64,000 bases of DNA from Marvania coccoides (Eukaryota > Chlorophyta > Trebouxiophyceae > Chlorellales > Chlorellaceae), in NCBI GenBank assembly GCA_963854735.1, contig OY978101.1:434001-498000 (forward strand), given 5' to 3'. The notes under the pieces were generated by a model. That model was not told where the DNA came from, did not search any database, and saw only the letters and a program-made list of their open reading frames with translations. This document shows positions 46,429-58,091 of the stretch, piece by piece (position 1 is the stretch's first letter; every line of letters starts with the position of its first letter). The translations under genes were made by a program, and so were the position numbers.

Positions 46429-48976
46429 ATGAGGATCAGGCGGCATACCTCCTCTCGCTCCTACTTTTACCCGTACTTTTTATCAACCAGAACGCTCATC
46501 ATCATTTTCGTGGTATCCATCGCCTGCATCGCCACCCTCAACCTGTCACCATCCACCTTTGGCGCTGGACTTCCCACCGACCGCCTGGATGCCCGCGACG
46601 GGCCCCTCACTCGGTCCTCCAATCGCAGAGGGGCCGAGATCATGGAACACGATTTCTCCTCCAACGCTGATATGGAGGGCTGGGGCGAGGACGACGACGA
46701 CGACAACGACCTGGATAACGGCGAGTCGGACCCTGAGACCGACACTGACAGCGATGGCGAAATGGAGCTCATGGCAACTCAGGCGGCAGCAGCAGGAGAA
46801 AGACTTGAAGAAGGGTTTGAAGGAGTAGAGGGCGACGAGGAGGAGGACGAAGAGGACGAGGACGAAGAGGAGACGGAGATCACGGGCAAGCAAACGGACG
46901 CCGCGGAGGAGGAAGAGGTGGAGGAAGACGAAGAAGAAGAGCGAGATGGAGGCGATGAAGAGAATGAGGGGCAGAAATCAGCAGGAGAGGAAGAGGAGGG
47001 TGTGGATGAGGATGAAGAGGGCGAGGTGCTGGAGGTTGATGCGGAGGAGGCAGCGGAGGAATGGGATGACAACGAGGATAATGACGGGGACGATGAGGGG
47101 GGGGTTGACAGCAACGGGGAAAGTCACTACAAGGCTGGAGCAGCGGGAGGCGCCAGCGACAAGTATCACACCGTGGTGACCGTCAGCGACGGGCTGTACG
47201 TGCAGTGGCAGGCCCGAATGGTGAGCACAGCGTAGAATTTTATTATATGATAATTTCTTAGAAATGTGTTTTTTTAATTTTCTGCGTGTTTGTTCGCTCT
47301 CTGTCTTTGTATCCTGCAGTGCTACTACTGGTACATGAAGACCAAGAACGCCAACCCTGACAGCGCCATGGGCGGCTTCACCCGGCTCTTGCACTCGGGA
47401 AAACCTGACGAGTGGATGGACGAAATCCCGACGGTAGTGGTGAATCCACTGCCGCCCGAACTCGAAAAAATTGCAGACGTGAGTGCTGTTCATTACTTCT
47501 TGCATTGTTGGGTGCTGGTTATATTTACGGAGATTTTCTCCTTTACAATATATATAGTATATATATACATTGCAATATATTTATTTATTCCGTCAATTTA
47601 TGCTAATTTGTATTTTCGTGCAGGGCTACGTGGTGCTCAACCGGCCTTACGGGCTGCTGCAGTGGGTGCAGCAGTACCTGGACACCATACCTGAGGCGTA
47701 CGTCCTCATGGCGGAGCCAGACCACATTTTCATCAACCCCCCACCCCTCTGGGCCACCCCCACAACGCAAGTTTTATGTTTTTCTTTTTCTTTTTTTCTT
47801 CTTCTGTCGGTCATATCAATAGATGCAGTTGCGGTCAAGTAGCACGATTGTATGGGAATTGATAGTTTGGCTAATCGATTTTACGTTTTCGTGTTTGCAG
47901 AGCTGCTGCGTTTCCTTTCTTTTACATTGAGCCTACGAAGAAAGAGAATGCGGACATCATCACAGCGCGTTACAACCCAAATCGCGTCCCCCTCTCAAAA
48001 TTCGCACCCATTGGTGAGCGCATATTGCCATTTTTGCACTTTGCTTTCCGCACATTATAGATTACAGCTTAATCATTTTTTCTTCTCCTTCACCGTTTTT
48101 TTTTTAAACAGGCAACTCCCCCGTCATCATCTCCAAGCAGCAGATTGGGCCCGTGGTTAAGCTGTGGACCAATCTGTCGATGACCATCAAGCAGGACAAG
48201 GCGGCAGACAAGCAGTGGGGATGGGTGCAGGAAATGTAAGAAGAAAGATTAATTAATTAATTAATTTGCTCTGAGGAACAAGCTGGCGAATTTTCCTCCC
48301 TTTCGTCCTCAATTCCAATATTTTTTTCGCCGTCAATTTTGAATTTTTAAATTACATTATGATATAATTTTGAAATGCTCCTAATTTATTTAATTATTTG
48401 GTTTCCTTTGCTTTTCTTCCTCTCGGCAGGTACGCATGGAGCATCGCCTCCGCCCAGGTCGAGCCTCTGGTGGAGTACACCCTGCACGACGAGTTCATGA
48501 TCCAGCCCCCCTGGGACTCCAAGCTCACCAACGATGAAGGCGCCCCCGTTTCTATCATTCATTTCACTTACGGCGACGATTTCAATCAAAAGGGAGAGTT
48601 CACGCCGGGCAAGATCGGCAGGTGGCACTTTGACAAGCGCGACTTCATGGTGAGATATGCAGATAACGCATTGACCCATTCTTTCTGCGTTTTAGCACAT
48701 AAAATTAGAAGGAATCGCCAATTTTTTCAACTTAAATTTTTTTTCCTGCTAATTTTTTTTCTCCCCATACATATTTATTTGCAGGCAAAGTACCCGCCGT
48801 TGAACTTCCCGATGCCGCCCCGGGGGTGCACCAACGAGGCCGTGAAGAAGATCATCTCCTGCTTGAACGAGGCATCGGCCAACCTGCCTGGATGGGGGGA
48901 GCGGGCTTACAGCACCGCTAAAGAAGCCAAGCCTTACTTTGGCGACGAGGAGAAGGCGGACGAAGAAGAGAACTAA
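46429..48976 (+). CDS. HPAT: hydroxyproline O-arabinosyltransferase (7 exons)
   Basis: Golgi glycosyltransferase (HPAT/RDN1/SGT family) that adds the first arabinose to hydroxyproline in extensin-type proteins and peptides. Exons: 46429-47220, 47320-47478, 47624-47766, 47901-48013, 48112-48235, 48430-48649 and 48785-48976; 580 residues. A type II membrane anchor (residues ~20-40) is followed by an unusual acidic stem of ~150 residues rich in Asp and Glu. Catalytic-region motifs: VTVSDGLYVQWQARMCYYWY, MGGFTRLLHSGKPDEWMDEI, GYVVLNRPYGLLQWVQQYLD, VLMAEPDHIFINPPP (the DxD-like site), GNSPVIISKQQ and the C-terminal KYPPLNFPMPPRG. Intron 3 is GC-AG (AC|GCAAGT), forced by the AAAFPFFYI frame. A Hyp-rich protein gene lies 4.5 kb downstream. 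Confidence 0.93.
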
Positions 48977-49566
48977 TCTGAGCAGCTCTGAACCAAGAGA
49001 CATTTTTACCGTTCGCGACCGTATTAATTGATCGACTCTACTCTAGAGTATGTTTTCGCTCTAAAATAGTTTTCTATATTTACTGTTATTTCAATCTACA
49101 TGTTCGTTCTCCCCCCTTTCGTTCCTGTAAGTGTTGCTGTGGGGCCATTTCTTAGGCCGTTCTGTTGAGAGCACGTTGCATTTTTGTAAATAATTACTAG
49201 CAAGAAAAAAAGGGAATCCCAAAGTAAGGCTAAAGAAGTGTGCGAGAGAGATTAAAATATTGAGAAAGAGAAAATAAGTTTGGGGCAGGAAGCATTTTTT
49301 AATAAAAATTTAGTTGGCCAACACAAAAGGAAGACGCTTTCATTCATATGCCCACCAAGCACCGAGGATATTAAGTCTCATTCTTATTTTTCAACAAAAA
49401 TACGCCTTTATAAATTATTATAGGCATTCTTTTCTAGAAGGAGATTTAGTTTCACATTGAGATAAATTAAGTTTGAACATAAATAGTTGCTGTAGTATAT
49501 TTATAAATCCGATTGAGTCATGATCGCTAGAAAATTCAATGCTCACTGTGTTCTTTCCACTTTGCC
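48977..49566. other. intergenic with second copy of the 60-base repeat
   Basis: Convergent 3' flanks of HPAT and the PNGase F-like gene. Bases 49343-49402 repeat 19496-19555. Otherwise AT-rich with no gene seen. Confidence 0.5.
49343..49402. repeat. dispersed 60-base repeat, copy 2
   Basis: Same orientation as the copy at 19.5 kb, with two differences (TTAT/TTAA and CAATC/CATTC). Sequence on either side is unrelated. Confidence 0.85.
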
Positions 49567-52298
49567 TCATGAGTACATCACGAGGTTAGATGACATCCAG
49601 AGTTCGGCTGCATCACCCCATGCTGGGTTGGGCTCCTTGCCATTGTACAGTGCGTAGTATTTTACCGAATTTTTTCGGCCGTCCCTATATAAATCCTTCG
49701 TGACGTCCAGCGTCCACGGCTTCACGTCCAGACCCGGGCTGGAATAAAACCAAAAGGAAACGGCGTCAAAAATAAAGCTTCGCATGTGAAAACCAGACAT
49801 GCTACTAATAATGAACGTACCACCACCCGTTGCGACCGTAGAACCAGTTTCCGTTGTGATTTGGCGGCACGCCTTCTAGGACTCGCGTTGCGCATGCGAT
49901 TCTGCCTCTGGCACTGTGAACATAGCCATCGGGGTAGCTAAAGGCGTGGTCTACGCCGTTAACTACCATATGATAGGTAATCTGCGAATGCACACAAGAA
50001 CAAATGAAAATATAATGAAAAATTAATGAAAAATTCTAGATATTTTCCCAGAGTGTAAAAATCGCAGCAGTGATCTCGTCTCCATGCAGCAATGGCCTGC
50101 GTTTTGGGGAAGAAAATTACCTCACAGAACTCGGCGCACTGATTGACCGAGTCTGTGTAGCCGTGCCCCGTGACCAGCGTGGAAATGACGGCCCGACGAA
50201 GCCCCGAGGGGGCGACAAAACGTTTTACAGGGAAAAGCAAGTTGTACTGAGTGTTGTAGGTCGCATTGGAGAACGGCAGAGGCACCAGCGCCACAACTGT
50301 CTCGGGCCGGTCGCAGCGCCCTTTCGATCTATGGATTTCTTTGGTGATTGGTTGAGAAAACCGCAGCTTGAACGAAAACACCCAGGGGCCTGAAGAAGGC
50401 ACAGTTTGCACCCGAATTGAGCACTTGGGCGAGACAAACAGCGGCAGGTAGTTTGTGGCATCGCTGAGCCAGTACCCCGCGCGTTTATAGGGCGTCACCC
50501 AGCGCCCCAGCTCAAACCCGCAATTTCTTTCTTCCGAAGAGGGACGTTCCAGCAGCCTGCGCCGCCACTTGGTGGTGCTGCAGGCAGAACAAGGCGGCAG
50601 CTTGCTGAAGGGGTCGTCGCAGCACACGAACGCTTGCACCAGGTGATCAACCTGCAATAAAAATAAAGTGGGCAAAGAGGAATTTTAGGAAATATGTAAA
50701 TATAAGAAAGAAAGTATGGGCTAAGAAGAGATTGGCGGAAGGTTATATACAGCAAATGAAATGCTGATAGTTGTTGAGATGAAAATAGCAGCACGTAATA
50801 CGACTGTGTGCTCAATTAGTTGCCGACCTGCGAGCAGCTGGCGTCGGTGCGGCCAGGGCAGCCCAACTGCAGCTCCAGCTCCAGCTTCTGGTACGCCATC
50901 TCCCCTCGCTTACTCCACAGCGCCTTGGGCAGCTCAATGTCCGTCGAAACGAAGTCTCCCGTCAGCTCACGAGCCACAAAGACAGGCACCACCACCGTCC
51001 CCTTTCGGGGTGCTAATTTGACGGCCAAGCCCTCGAGGTACTTCTGGTACTGCGCAGCGTACGGGTAATGCCCTGCAGTCTTCCACCGTAACCATCCCAG
51101 CTCGAAAAGCCGGCCTTTGTGGTCGATACCTGCGCCTAAAGAAGGCCCGGTTTCGTCGCTCGCGTTTGCTGCCGCAGCCAAGCCCTTTCTTAGGGCGGAG
51201 AACCACGGGGCGGCCGCTGCGAAAGACACCATTGTCGTGGGCAGCGCCGTGCTGTCTACCAGGCATTTTTCGCAGCGCAGGGTGAAGGGGGCAAGGCCCG
51301 GTCGCGCGACGAACAGAGCGCCCGCAGCACCGGCGTTGAGGATCTCAAGGAGGGATTCTGCGACCTTGAGTTGGACTCCGGACGCGTTAGGCACGCCATC
51401 CAGTTTCACAAGCGCAAATTTGCTCTTCAGGGAAGGCTGAGAGGCGTCTGGATGCCACGTGCCGGCAACATCAATATTGCCGCCCAAAACCAGGGGGGCA
51501 GCGAGGCCGGCAGGCCGAACGGGAGCCCAGGTGTCCTGCAAGGAGAAATATACAGTTATTCAGCTGCTTGTTAAATTAAAAAAAGACGTGTTGCCGAGTA
51601 AGAATATAATAAAGTATTCCTTCCTTCAATGATCACACATTCCCTGAGGAAGAACGGTAGATAAATACATTAATGTTTTTTTTTTAACAGGGGTATCAGG
51701 GGGTGTTGGGCCTCACCTCTCCATCGAAGCGCATGGCTTGGTCGCAGCCAGAGCCCTCGGTACACACAGTGACAACCCGGCGAACAGCTGTCCACTGCCG
51801 CAGCAGCAGCTCAGGCAACCAGCCCTTTGAGTTTGCCATCGAGACCGTGGCGAAGTGCAGGGCGGGACCGCGCGCGGCGCTGCCGTGCGGTGGGGCAGCG
51901 CCGGCCAGCTGAGACTTCAACCAGAGAGCGTTGGCCTTGCCATTCCCAGAGAGGCTGACGAAGAGGTAGGTGTAGTGGGGCGCTTTCACGGCCTCCGCCC
52001 AGAACTCGGCGAGGGAGCGGCTGCCCTGCCAGCAGACCAAAGAGATGGAGTTGTTGGAGTCATAGGCGACAATGATGGTCCGCTTGGGCAGAGTGAATAA
52101 GCCACCCAGCGTGGGGATTTTATAGCCTGCACATACTAACGGTGGATTATACGAGGGTTTGAGACTTTCGGAGCGCTTAAAACACGCACCTTTCATGACA
52201 TCCCCAGGCAAGTAATCGAAATCGACGGGGACTGCCTGGCCAGGGGCGACCAACACCCAAAGCCATAGCAGATAAAACGGCTTTGTTATCATTAGCAT
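49567..52298 (-). CDS. peptide-N-glycosidase F-like secreted enzyme (6 exons)
   Basis: PNGase F-type amidases cleave N-glycans from asparagine. Exons are 52298-52190, 52126-51717, 51535-50828, 50651-50121, 49981-49821 and 49738-49567; 696 residues. A signal peptide (FYLLWLWVLVAPGQA) precedes an N-terminal region with a PA-like stretch (LNAGAAGALFVARPG). The two jelly-roll halves of PNGase F follow: LELQLGCPG, ELGRWVTPYKRAGYWLSDAT, then VISTLVTGHGYTD, QCAEFCE, YHMVVNG, GNWFYGRNGWCPGLDVKPW. The GxWxYxRxGWCPG signature is split by an intron yet rejoins perfectly. I did not map the catalytic Asp/Glu residues. Such enzymes are better known from bacteria; the introns show it is a resident eukaryotic gene. 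Confidence 0.8.
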
Positions 52299-52489
52299 AC
52301 GTGTTTTAAGATTAATACCGCGCTTAAAATGCTGCAGCCAGTCTCCATTGTCGGTGTCGATTGTACGCAATTTATTTTTGCTTTGAATTTCGCTGATTGG
52401 AGAAGATAAGAAGACCTTTTGCAGAGAATAGGGCCCAGTATTGAACACATATTATTTGAACAAATCCAGGGAGCGTTGATGCAGTTCAG
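52299..52489. promoter_or_regulatory. short bidirectional promoter region
   Basis: Only 191 bases separate the start codons of the PNGase F-like and fibrillin genes, assuming the upstream ATG of fibrillin. No motif is claimed. Confidence 0.4.
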
Positions 52490-53203
52490 ATGTTTGCGCT
52501 GCAGCCTCAAAAATGTTCACTAAACATTCGAAAAAATCATCAGAAAACTGCAAACTCAAGAGTTCGCCGCGGGCAGGCAGCTCGGGCCGATCTTGGCGGC
52601 GCCATGTCTACTTTGAGAGAAACCTGCGTTAAGAAATCAGTTTCTTCAGACGTAGTCCTCGAAAACCTGCAAGCCGTAGAAGCCGCTCATAAAGCAACCT
52701 CCCAGGTGCAAGGCAAGCCACAAAAGAATTTTTTTCTATACCAGGGTTTCTACTGATGCTACTCCTTACGATACACATTTTAAAATGTCTTACAATGGCT
52801 TTCTTATAATGGCTTTCTTTCTACTGCAGACTTTCCTCAAGCCCTAGACGGCAATTGGCGGCTGGTGTTTGCGGTGCCAGCCCCCATCCCGCAGTGGTCC
52901 TATATTCCAGTCATCGAAGACGCTGTTATTTCTGTAGAAAAAGGCACGATTGCGCTTAAAAGCTTCCTGGGGCCTTTCGAGTTCACGTTCGGGGGGCGGT
53001 GCTCCTTTAAGGCGCGGCCGGAGCAGCAGCAATACGACATGGACTTTTCTTTCAGCTCTTCGGAGATTGCGGTCTTTGGGAAGAAATGGATATCGCAACG
53101 GGAACCAAAACAGAAAACGTATTCTTTCTTTTTGCTGAAAGAGGGGCTGGCAGCGGTGAACTCGAGCGCGACAGGGGGCAAGACGTTAATGTACAAAATT
53201 TAG
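52490..53203 (+). CDS. PAP/fibrillin-family plastid lipid-associated protein (2 exons)
   Basis: Fibrillins bind lipids in plastoglobules and thylakoids. Exons are 52490-52712 and 52830-53203; 198 residues from the first ATG, or 160 from 52604. Signs: LDGNWRLVFAVPAP, YIPVIEDAVISV, FEFTFGGRCSFKARP, and the C-terminal QKTYSFFLLKEGLAAVNS. The N-terminus is Arg/Ala-rich and may be a plastid leader. The intron is GC-AG (CAAG|GCAAGC): the GT seven bases upstream would leave exon 2 out of frame, whereas the GC site gives VQ-DFPQALDGNW. It is short for the family, so possibly a single-domain member. Confidence 0.8.
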
Positions 53204-53524
53204 GCCTGCATGATGGTTTGTGCGAAATTTTTTAGGACACTTCCCCAGCCATGCGAGCGCTCAGTGGCAAAACGAGCAGGGAACAATTATTATCAAGTGA
53301 AGCTGCTGGATTTGCCCTTCTCCTGCATCCCTTGCCATCTTCCGAATATTTATATTTAATGTGTATGTTTCTGCGCTTTCGTTTCCGCTCAGTCAAATAG
53401 ATCTGGACGCTGGGGAGAGCGCAACAGGAGGCCAACAGTCGAATTTGAATCTGTTCGCGCGGCCACGATAACTTAGGGGCGGCGATGAACGGCCGATTGA
53501 AACTTTCAGCAAACGAATGTAAGT
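53204..53524. other. intergenic
   Basis: 321 bases between the fibrillin stop and the Hyp-rich protein start, same strand. No gene seen. Confidence 0.4.
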
Positions 53525-56500
53525 ATGCACCGGCCGAAAGCGCCCAGCTTCTGCTGGCCCTTGCCGAGGCAGCATTCTCATCGCATTGCATCTTTTTCAA
53601 CCACCACCTTGACCCTCGCAATTTTCGCGCTGTTCTTAGCGCCGGTGCAAGCCCAAACCACCGCTCCAACCGTGCGCAGCGCCAACGCCACCTATCTTTG
53701 GAACCTCGCTGCGGAGAACGTGATGGTCCGGCCAGATGGCTTTGCGCTCCAAGAATTTTTTTGCAACGCTGGCTACATTCAAGACGTCACAGGTCAGTTG
53801 ATAAAAATTAATTCGAATTTTAGAGCTGGCCCTCTCGCTGCGTATTCACTCCCTTTCACCCCCCAATCTTCCTGCAGTTGAGTTCCCAGCGGCGTCGATT
53901 GAGTGGTGCAAGCTGCACACCGGCACAGACGAAATGGGAAGGCGGCTCGTTTACCTGGTCTCCAACTTCATCCCCGATACCGCCTCCAACCAGGAGTTCA
54001 CCGCCTACCTTTGGGCCCAAAACAGCGACGGCACCGCTGTTGTCAATATTACAGGCATCCTGCGGGGCCCATCCCGTCCCAACAGGTACCCCATGATTGA
54101 TGACGAGTTTTCTCTCGGCTTGCAGACGTTTAGGTGGTCGGACAAGTGGTTTGTCGATAAGTATCCGCCACAAGCGTTCGATGGCACCACTGATTACAAA
54201 GGCTACAAAGAGGTGAGGAATAAATAAAGTTTTACATAATTACCCCTATAAACTTCAATTTAAGGCAGCAATGCATTGAAATTTCTTCAAATCGTTGGTG
54301 TGCAGGTGCTGGGCGTGACTGTGGGGCCAGCAGGACAGCCAGCTGCTCGCGTGGCCCGCTACAAGGACAACAGCCTCTCCGCAGCGGCCTACAACAAGCA
54401 GGGTGCGAGGTACAAAGTAGACCAGGACCTTGACCTGGACGACGGCGTGTTGCTGACTGCCAATGTCTACATTCCTGCTGCCTGGGTCACCGCAGCTCCC
54501 AACACCTCTGCCTGCTCTTACGGCCCTGGCTGCGCCCGCGTGGCACTTTTCGAGGTGGAGCTTGGAAAGAAGAACATCATTACCTCCGACCCCACGTTTG
54601 TGCTGCGCTTGGGCTTTGACAACCGAGTCCCTCAGACAGCAGACGTTGACCACGCCTTCCTGGAGGTAGCAGGCCCGGCGTTAGAGAAGAGCCTCTCCCC
54701 TCTGTCGCCTTTGGGCACTAAGCTCGTGATGCCTACGCTGTCGGCCACGCGCCTGCCGCTGGGAAGCTTCAAGGGTGCGCTGCAGCTGGACGCGTGGAAT
54801 CGCTTCAGTGTGCTGCTGAAGAGGGTGCCCAGGGATCAGATGCTGACGGACAAGGTAAATCGAGGGTGCAAAGAGACTCTCCGGGTGCAGTGGTGAGTTT
54901 TTTTAACTCGCATTTTGGCATTCAAACCTTATATTCAAATTTCAGAAGATTTTTCTTTCTTTTCGTGCTGCGCAGGACTTTGAACGGCTATAGGCACGCC
55001 ATGAACGATCTCACCCCCGCCATCAGCATCTGCACTGAGGACACCGACGGCAAGACTGTTTCCACCACCACAGACATCATAAGAGATGTCATCGTCAGTG
55101 CCTACAACACCCCGCAAGAAGACGTTCCCGAGGCGCAGCGGTCCACCTATACCGCCCACTGGAACAGCATCAACGTCTATAAGAGCGGCGTGCAGGGCGT
55201 TGATTGGGATAAACTGCTGTTATGGTGGATCTGGAAGTTCCCACAGCCGCCGCCCCCGCCCCCGCCAGGTACGTTTTAAACCCTTTTCCCTTGAATTTTC
55301 TCCTTGAAATTATCGCAGTCTCCTTCTCTTCGCCTATTCGTTTTCCTTTAGAAACATGTTTCTAAAAGAATCCTTCTCCTGTTTTAAAATCATTTTTCTT
55401 GTGCTTGCAGGTCAGCCCAACTCTCCGCCTCCTCCCAGCCCTATCGTGCTCATCCCACCGCCTCCCATCCCTATTGTGCTCAGCCCACCCCCTCCGAGCC
55501 CTGTTGTTGAGAAATCTCCGCCGCCGCCCAGCCCTGCGGTTCTCTATCAGCCCCCTCCCAGCCCCGTTATTCTGAATTCGCCACCCCCAAGCCCTCTTTT
55601 CAGCCCTCCCCCACCCAGCTCCATTGCGGCCGAGAGTCCGCCGCCTCCGAAGGCATTATTAAGCCCGCCGCCACCAGGTATATGAATCAATCACTCTTCG
55701 TTGTTCTCCGTGAATTTAAAACAATAAACAAATGAGCGTCTAGCTCTCCCCCTCTGGATATTCCAAGACTCCTTCATGGGCATTTTTTTCTTCATTCTTT
55801 CTTTCAGAAATCGCCACGGCAACCACGAAGTCGTTTTTTATTTATGTGTGTAGGTCAAATCAACAAATCCCCTCCTCCACCGAGGACTATCGCGCTGAAA
55901 CCACCGCCCCCAAACCCTTTTGTGATTTACCAGACTCCTCCCGGCCCTATCGCTTTCAAATCGCCGCCACCTCCAAGCCCGATTGTGGTCAAACAGCCCC
56001 CTCCAAGCCCGGTTTTCTTCAGCCCGCCACCACCTTCTCATATTGTGGTGCAAACGCCGCCTCCTCCCATTGTGGTGAAAAAGCCGCCGCCTCCGGCTGT
56101 GCCAGGCCCTCCGCCGCCAGGTACACAAACTTTTTTTTGTTACTATTATATAGCAATTGTATCCCAATCAGTATTTCCGTGCACTCATGCATTCGCGTAT
56201 TTCTGCTTTATTTCTTTTCAGTTTTGAAATTATGATGCAAACAGAAATAAGAAATTGCTATACCTTGCAGGCCGGCTCAATAAATCTCCGCCACCGCCAT
56301 TTGTGCCAGAGTCTCCCCCTCCCCCCTGTCCCTGCGCGTGCCCAGCCACTCCCCCTACACCTGTTCATGGTCCTCCGCGGCCTGCTCCGTTTGGACCCCC
56401 CAGACCGATGCCTTATGGACCACCGCGGCCGAAGCCTTACGGGCCGCCGCCAAAGCATCTTACGCCGCCGATCAGCCCTCCTAGGCCGAAACCCAGTCCA

Positions 56501-57508
56501 CATGTGCACACGAGCAGCCCTCCTCCGCCACCAGCGCGGGTGAAAGCGCCGCCGCCGGCTCGGAGGATCAGCCCGCCAATGCACAAGCAGAGCCCGCCCC
56601 CACCCCCGTCGCCTAAGCCGCATGCGCCCACGTGCACGTTCACCGCCAACCATGGGGCCAGATATCGGTCTAGGCATCCAGCTACCCAGCGCATCAGCAG
56701 GACCCGAGGCGTCGCTTCGCTGGCTGCTTGCCAGGGTCTGTGCTCTGCCAGCGCCAAGTGCGTGACGTACGCGTACAAAATGGTAGATACCCGCACTTGC
56801 AACCTCTTCTCGGTGCCCAAGTCGTCGCTGACTGTGCAAACTTGGTGTGAAGAAGCCGAGGACTGGGTTAGCGGCACAAAGAAAGACTGCACGATGAATC
56901 AGCGCAGTCCACCGCCTCCCCCGAATCACAAGAAGATACCACCTCCCCCTGTCCACCACGCGGCATCTCCGCCACCGCCACCAGAAGCTAAGCGATTGCC
57001 GGCGCCGCCGGTGCGCAACAAGCGGCCTCCTCCTCCTGTCCAGAAGAGGCCCAGCCCACCACCGCCGCCAGTGCTGTGGAAGAGTCCGCCTCCTTCTTGG
57101 CCTAGCCACAAACGGAGCCCATCACCGCCTCCCGTGCATCCCAAACCGAGGCCATCGCCGCCACCGCCGCCGCGCAAGAAAATGCCGCCGCCGGTGAACC
57201 ACAAGCGGAGTCCCCCACCCCCACCGATGAAAAGAAAAAGTCCTCCTCCTGCACACCCGAAACGGAGTCCTGGTCCTCCTCCTCCCGGGCACCCCAAGCC
57301 CAGGCCTTCGCCCCCGCCGCCCAGCCATACGCGAATGCCGCCGCCTGTCCACAGGAAAACCAGCCCACCTCCTCCTCTGAAACACAAAAGCATGCCGACT
57401 CCGCCCCCCTCCAATGGAGACCATGACCACTATTCAGACGAGACGCTCTCATACAGGCGAATCAAAGTCGAGCTTGTTGGCAACGATACCGCCATCAAGG
57501 CTATCTAA
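53525..57508 (+). CDS. large secreted Hyp-rich glycoprotein with PAN-like domain (7 exons)
   Basis: Probable extracellular-matrix or cell-wall protein. Exons: 53525-53792, 53878-54212, 54306-54892, 54976-55268, 55411-55677, 55854-56120 and 56271-57508; 1084 residues. A signal-anchor-like segment (LTLAIFALFLAPVQA) precedes a ~550-residue N-terminal region of unknown family (AENVMVRPDGFALQEFFC, SLGLQTFRWSDKWFVDKYPP). Exons 5-7 code extensin-like SPPPP and PPPSP repeats, expected to be hydroxylated and arabinosylated. Inside exon 7 is a Cys-rich PAN/Apple-like domain (AACQGLCSASAKCVTYAYK, TCNLFS) before a second Lys/His/Pro-rich repeat tract. Exons 5 and 6 are both exactly 267 bases and phase 1-1. 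AATAAA lies ~300 bases after the stop. Confidence 0.85.
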
Positions 57509-58091
57509 TTATTTGCTATATATTTTTGACGGCTAAGAGCCGTGGCTACTTTTTAGCTGCTTCTTTCTACTAAGCTTGCATGAACGCTTTCAAGATAACC
57601 TTGAAATCTTGACACCTTTACATGTTTTCCTTCTAGCCCTAAAATTTTTCTTCTTCTAGCCATATAATTTCCAACTCTTTCCCATCAATAATTCAATTTT
57701 TCTCACGAATATGCGTTTTTTTATTCTAATTTGGCCATCGGGGTGGTATCTTTCATTCCCCCCATGCCGTATATTGCGCACTTGCTGATGTAATAGAGAA
57801 AACTATGCAATAAAGGATTAAAATTTACTAAGAGAGTTGGACCATCATCTTAAGCCCGAGTAGCACCCCACAGCACGTCGAGTCTCCCCATAATTTGATA
57901 ATAAATATCTTAATTCCGTGCAAAACGGGAGCGTGATGCCCCACTGTCATTTTAATCGGCTATCATTATTAAATGGTGTGGAACAATGTCTTTATTCTGT
58001 ATATATGCATTCAAATGCTCGTTCAGAGCTCTCGAGGTTTGTTCAGGCGCCCACGCATGCTCTCAAAAATGTAAATTTCATATTTATTCAT
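57509..58091. other. intergenic, convergent 3' flanks
   Basis: 583 AT-rich bases between the Hyp-rich gene stop and the XPA stop. No gene seen. Confidence 0.5.

Noticed and set aside
56258..57109. Arg-rich minus-strand ORFs opposite the Hyp-rich protein
   Set aside because: Complement of proline codons; the plus strand has the signal peptide, introns and repeats.
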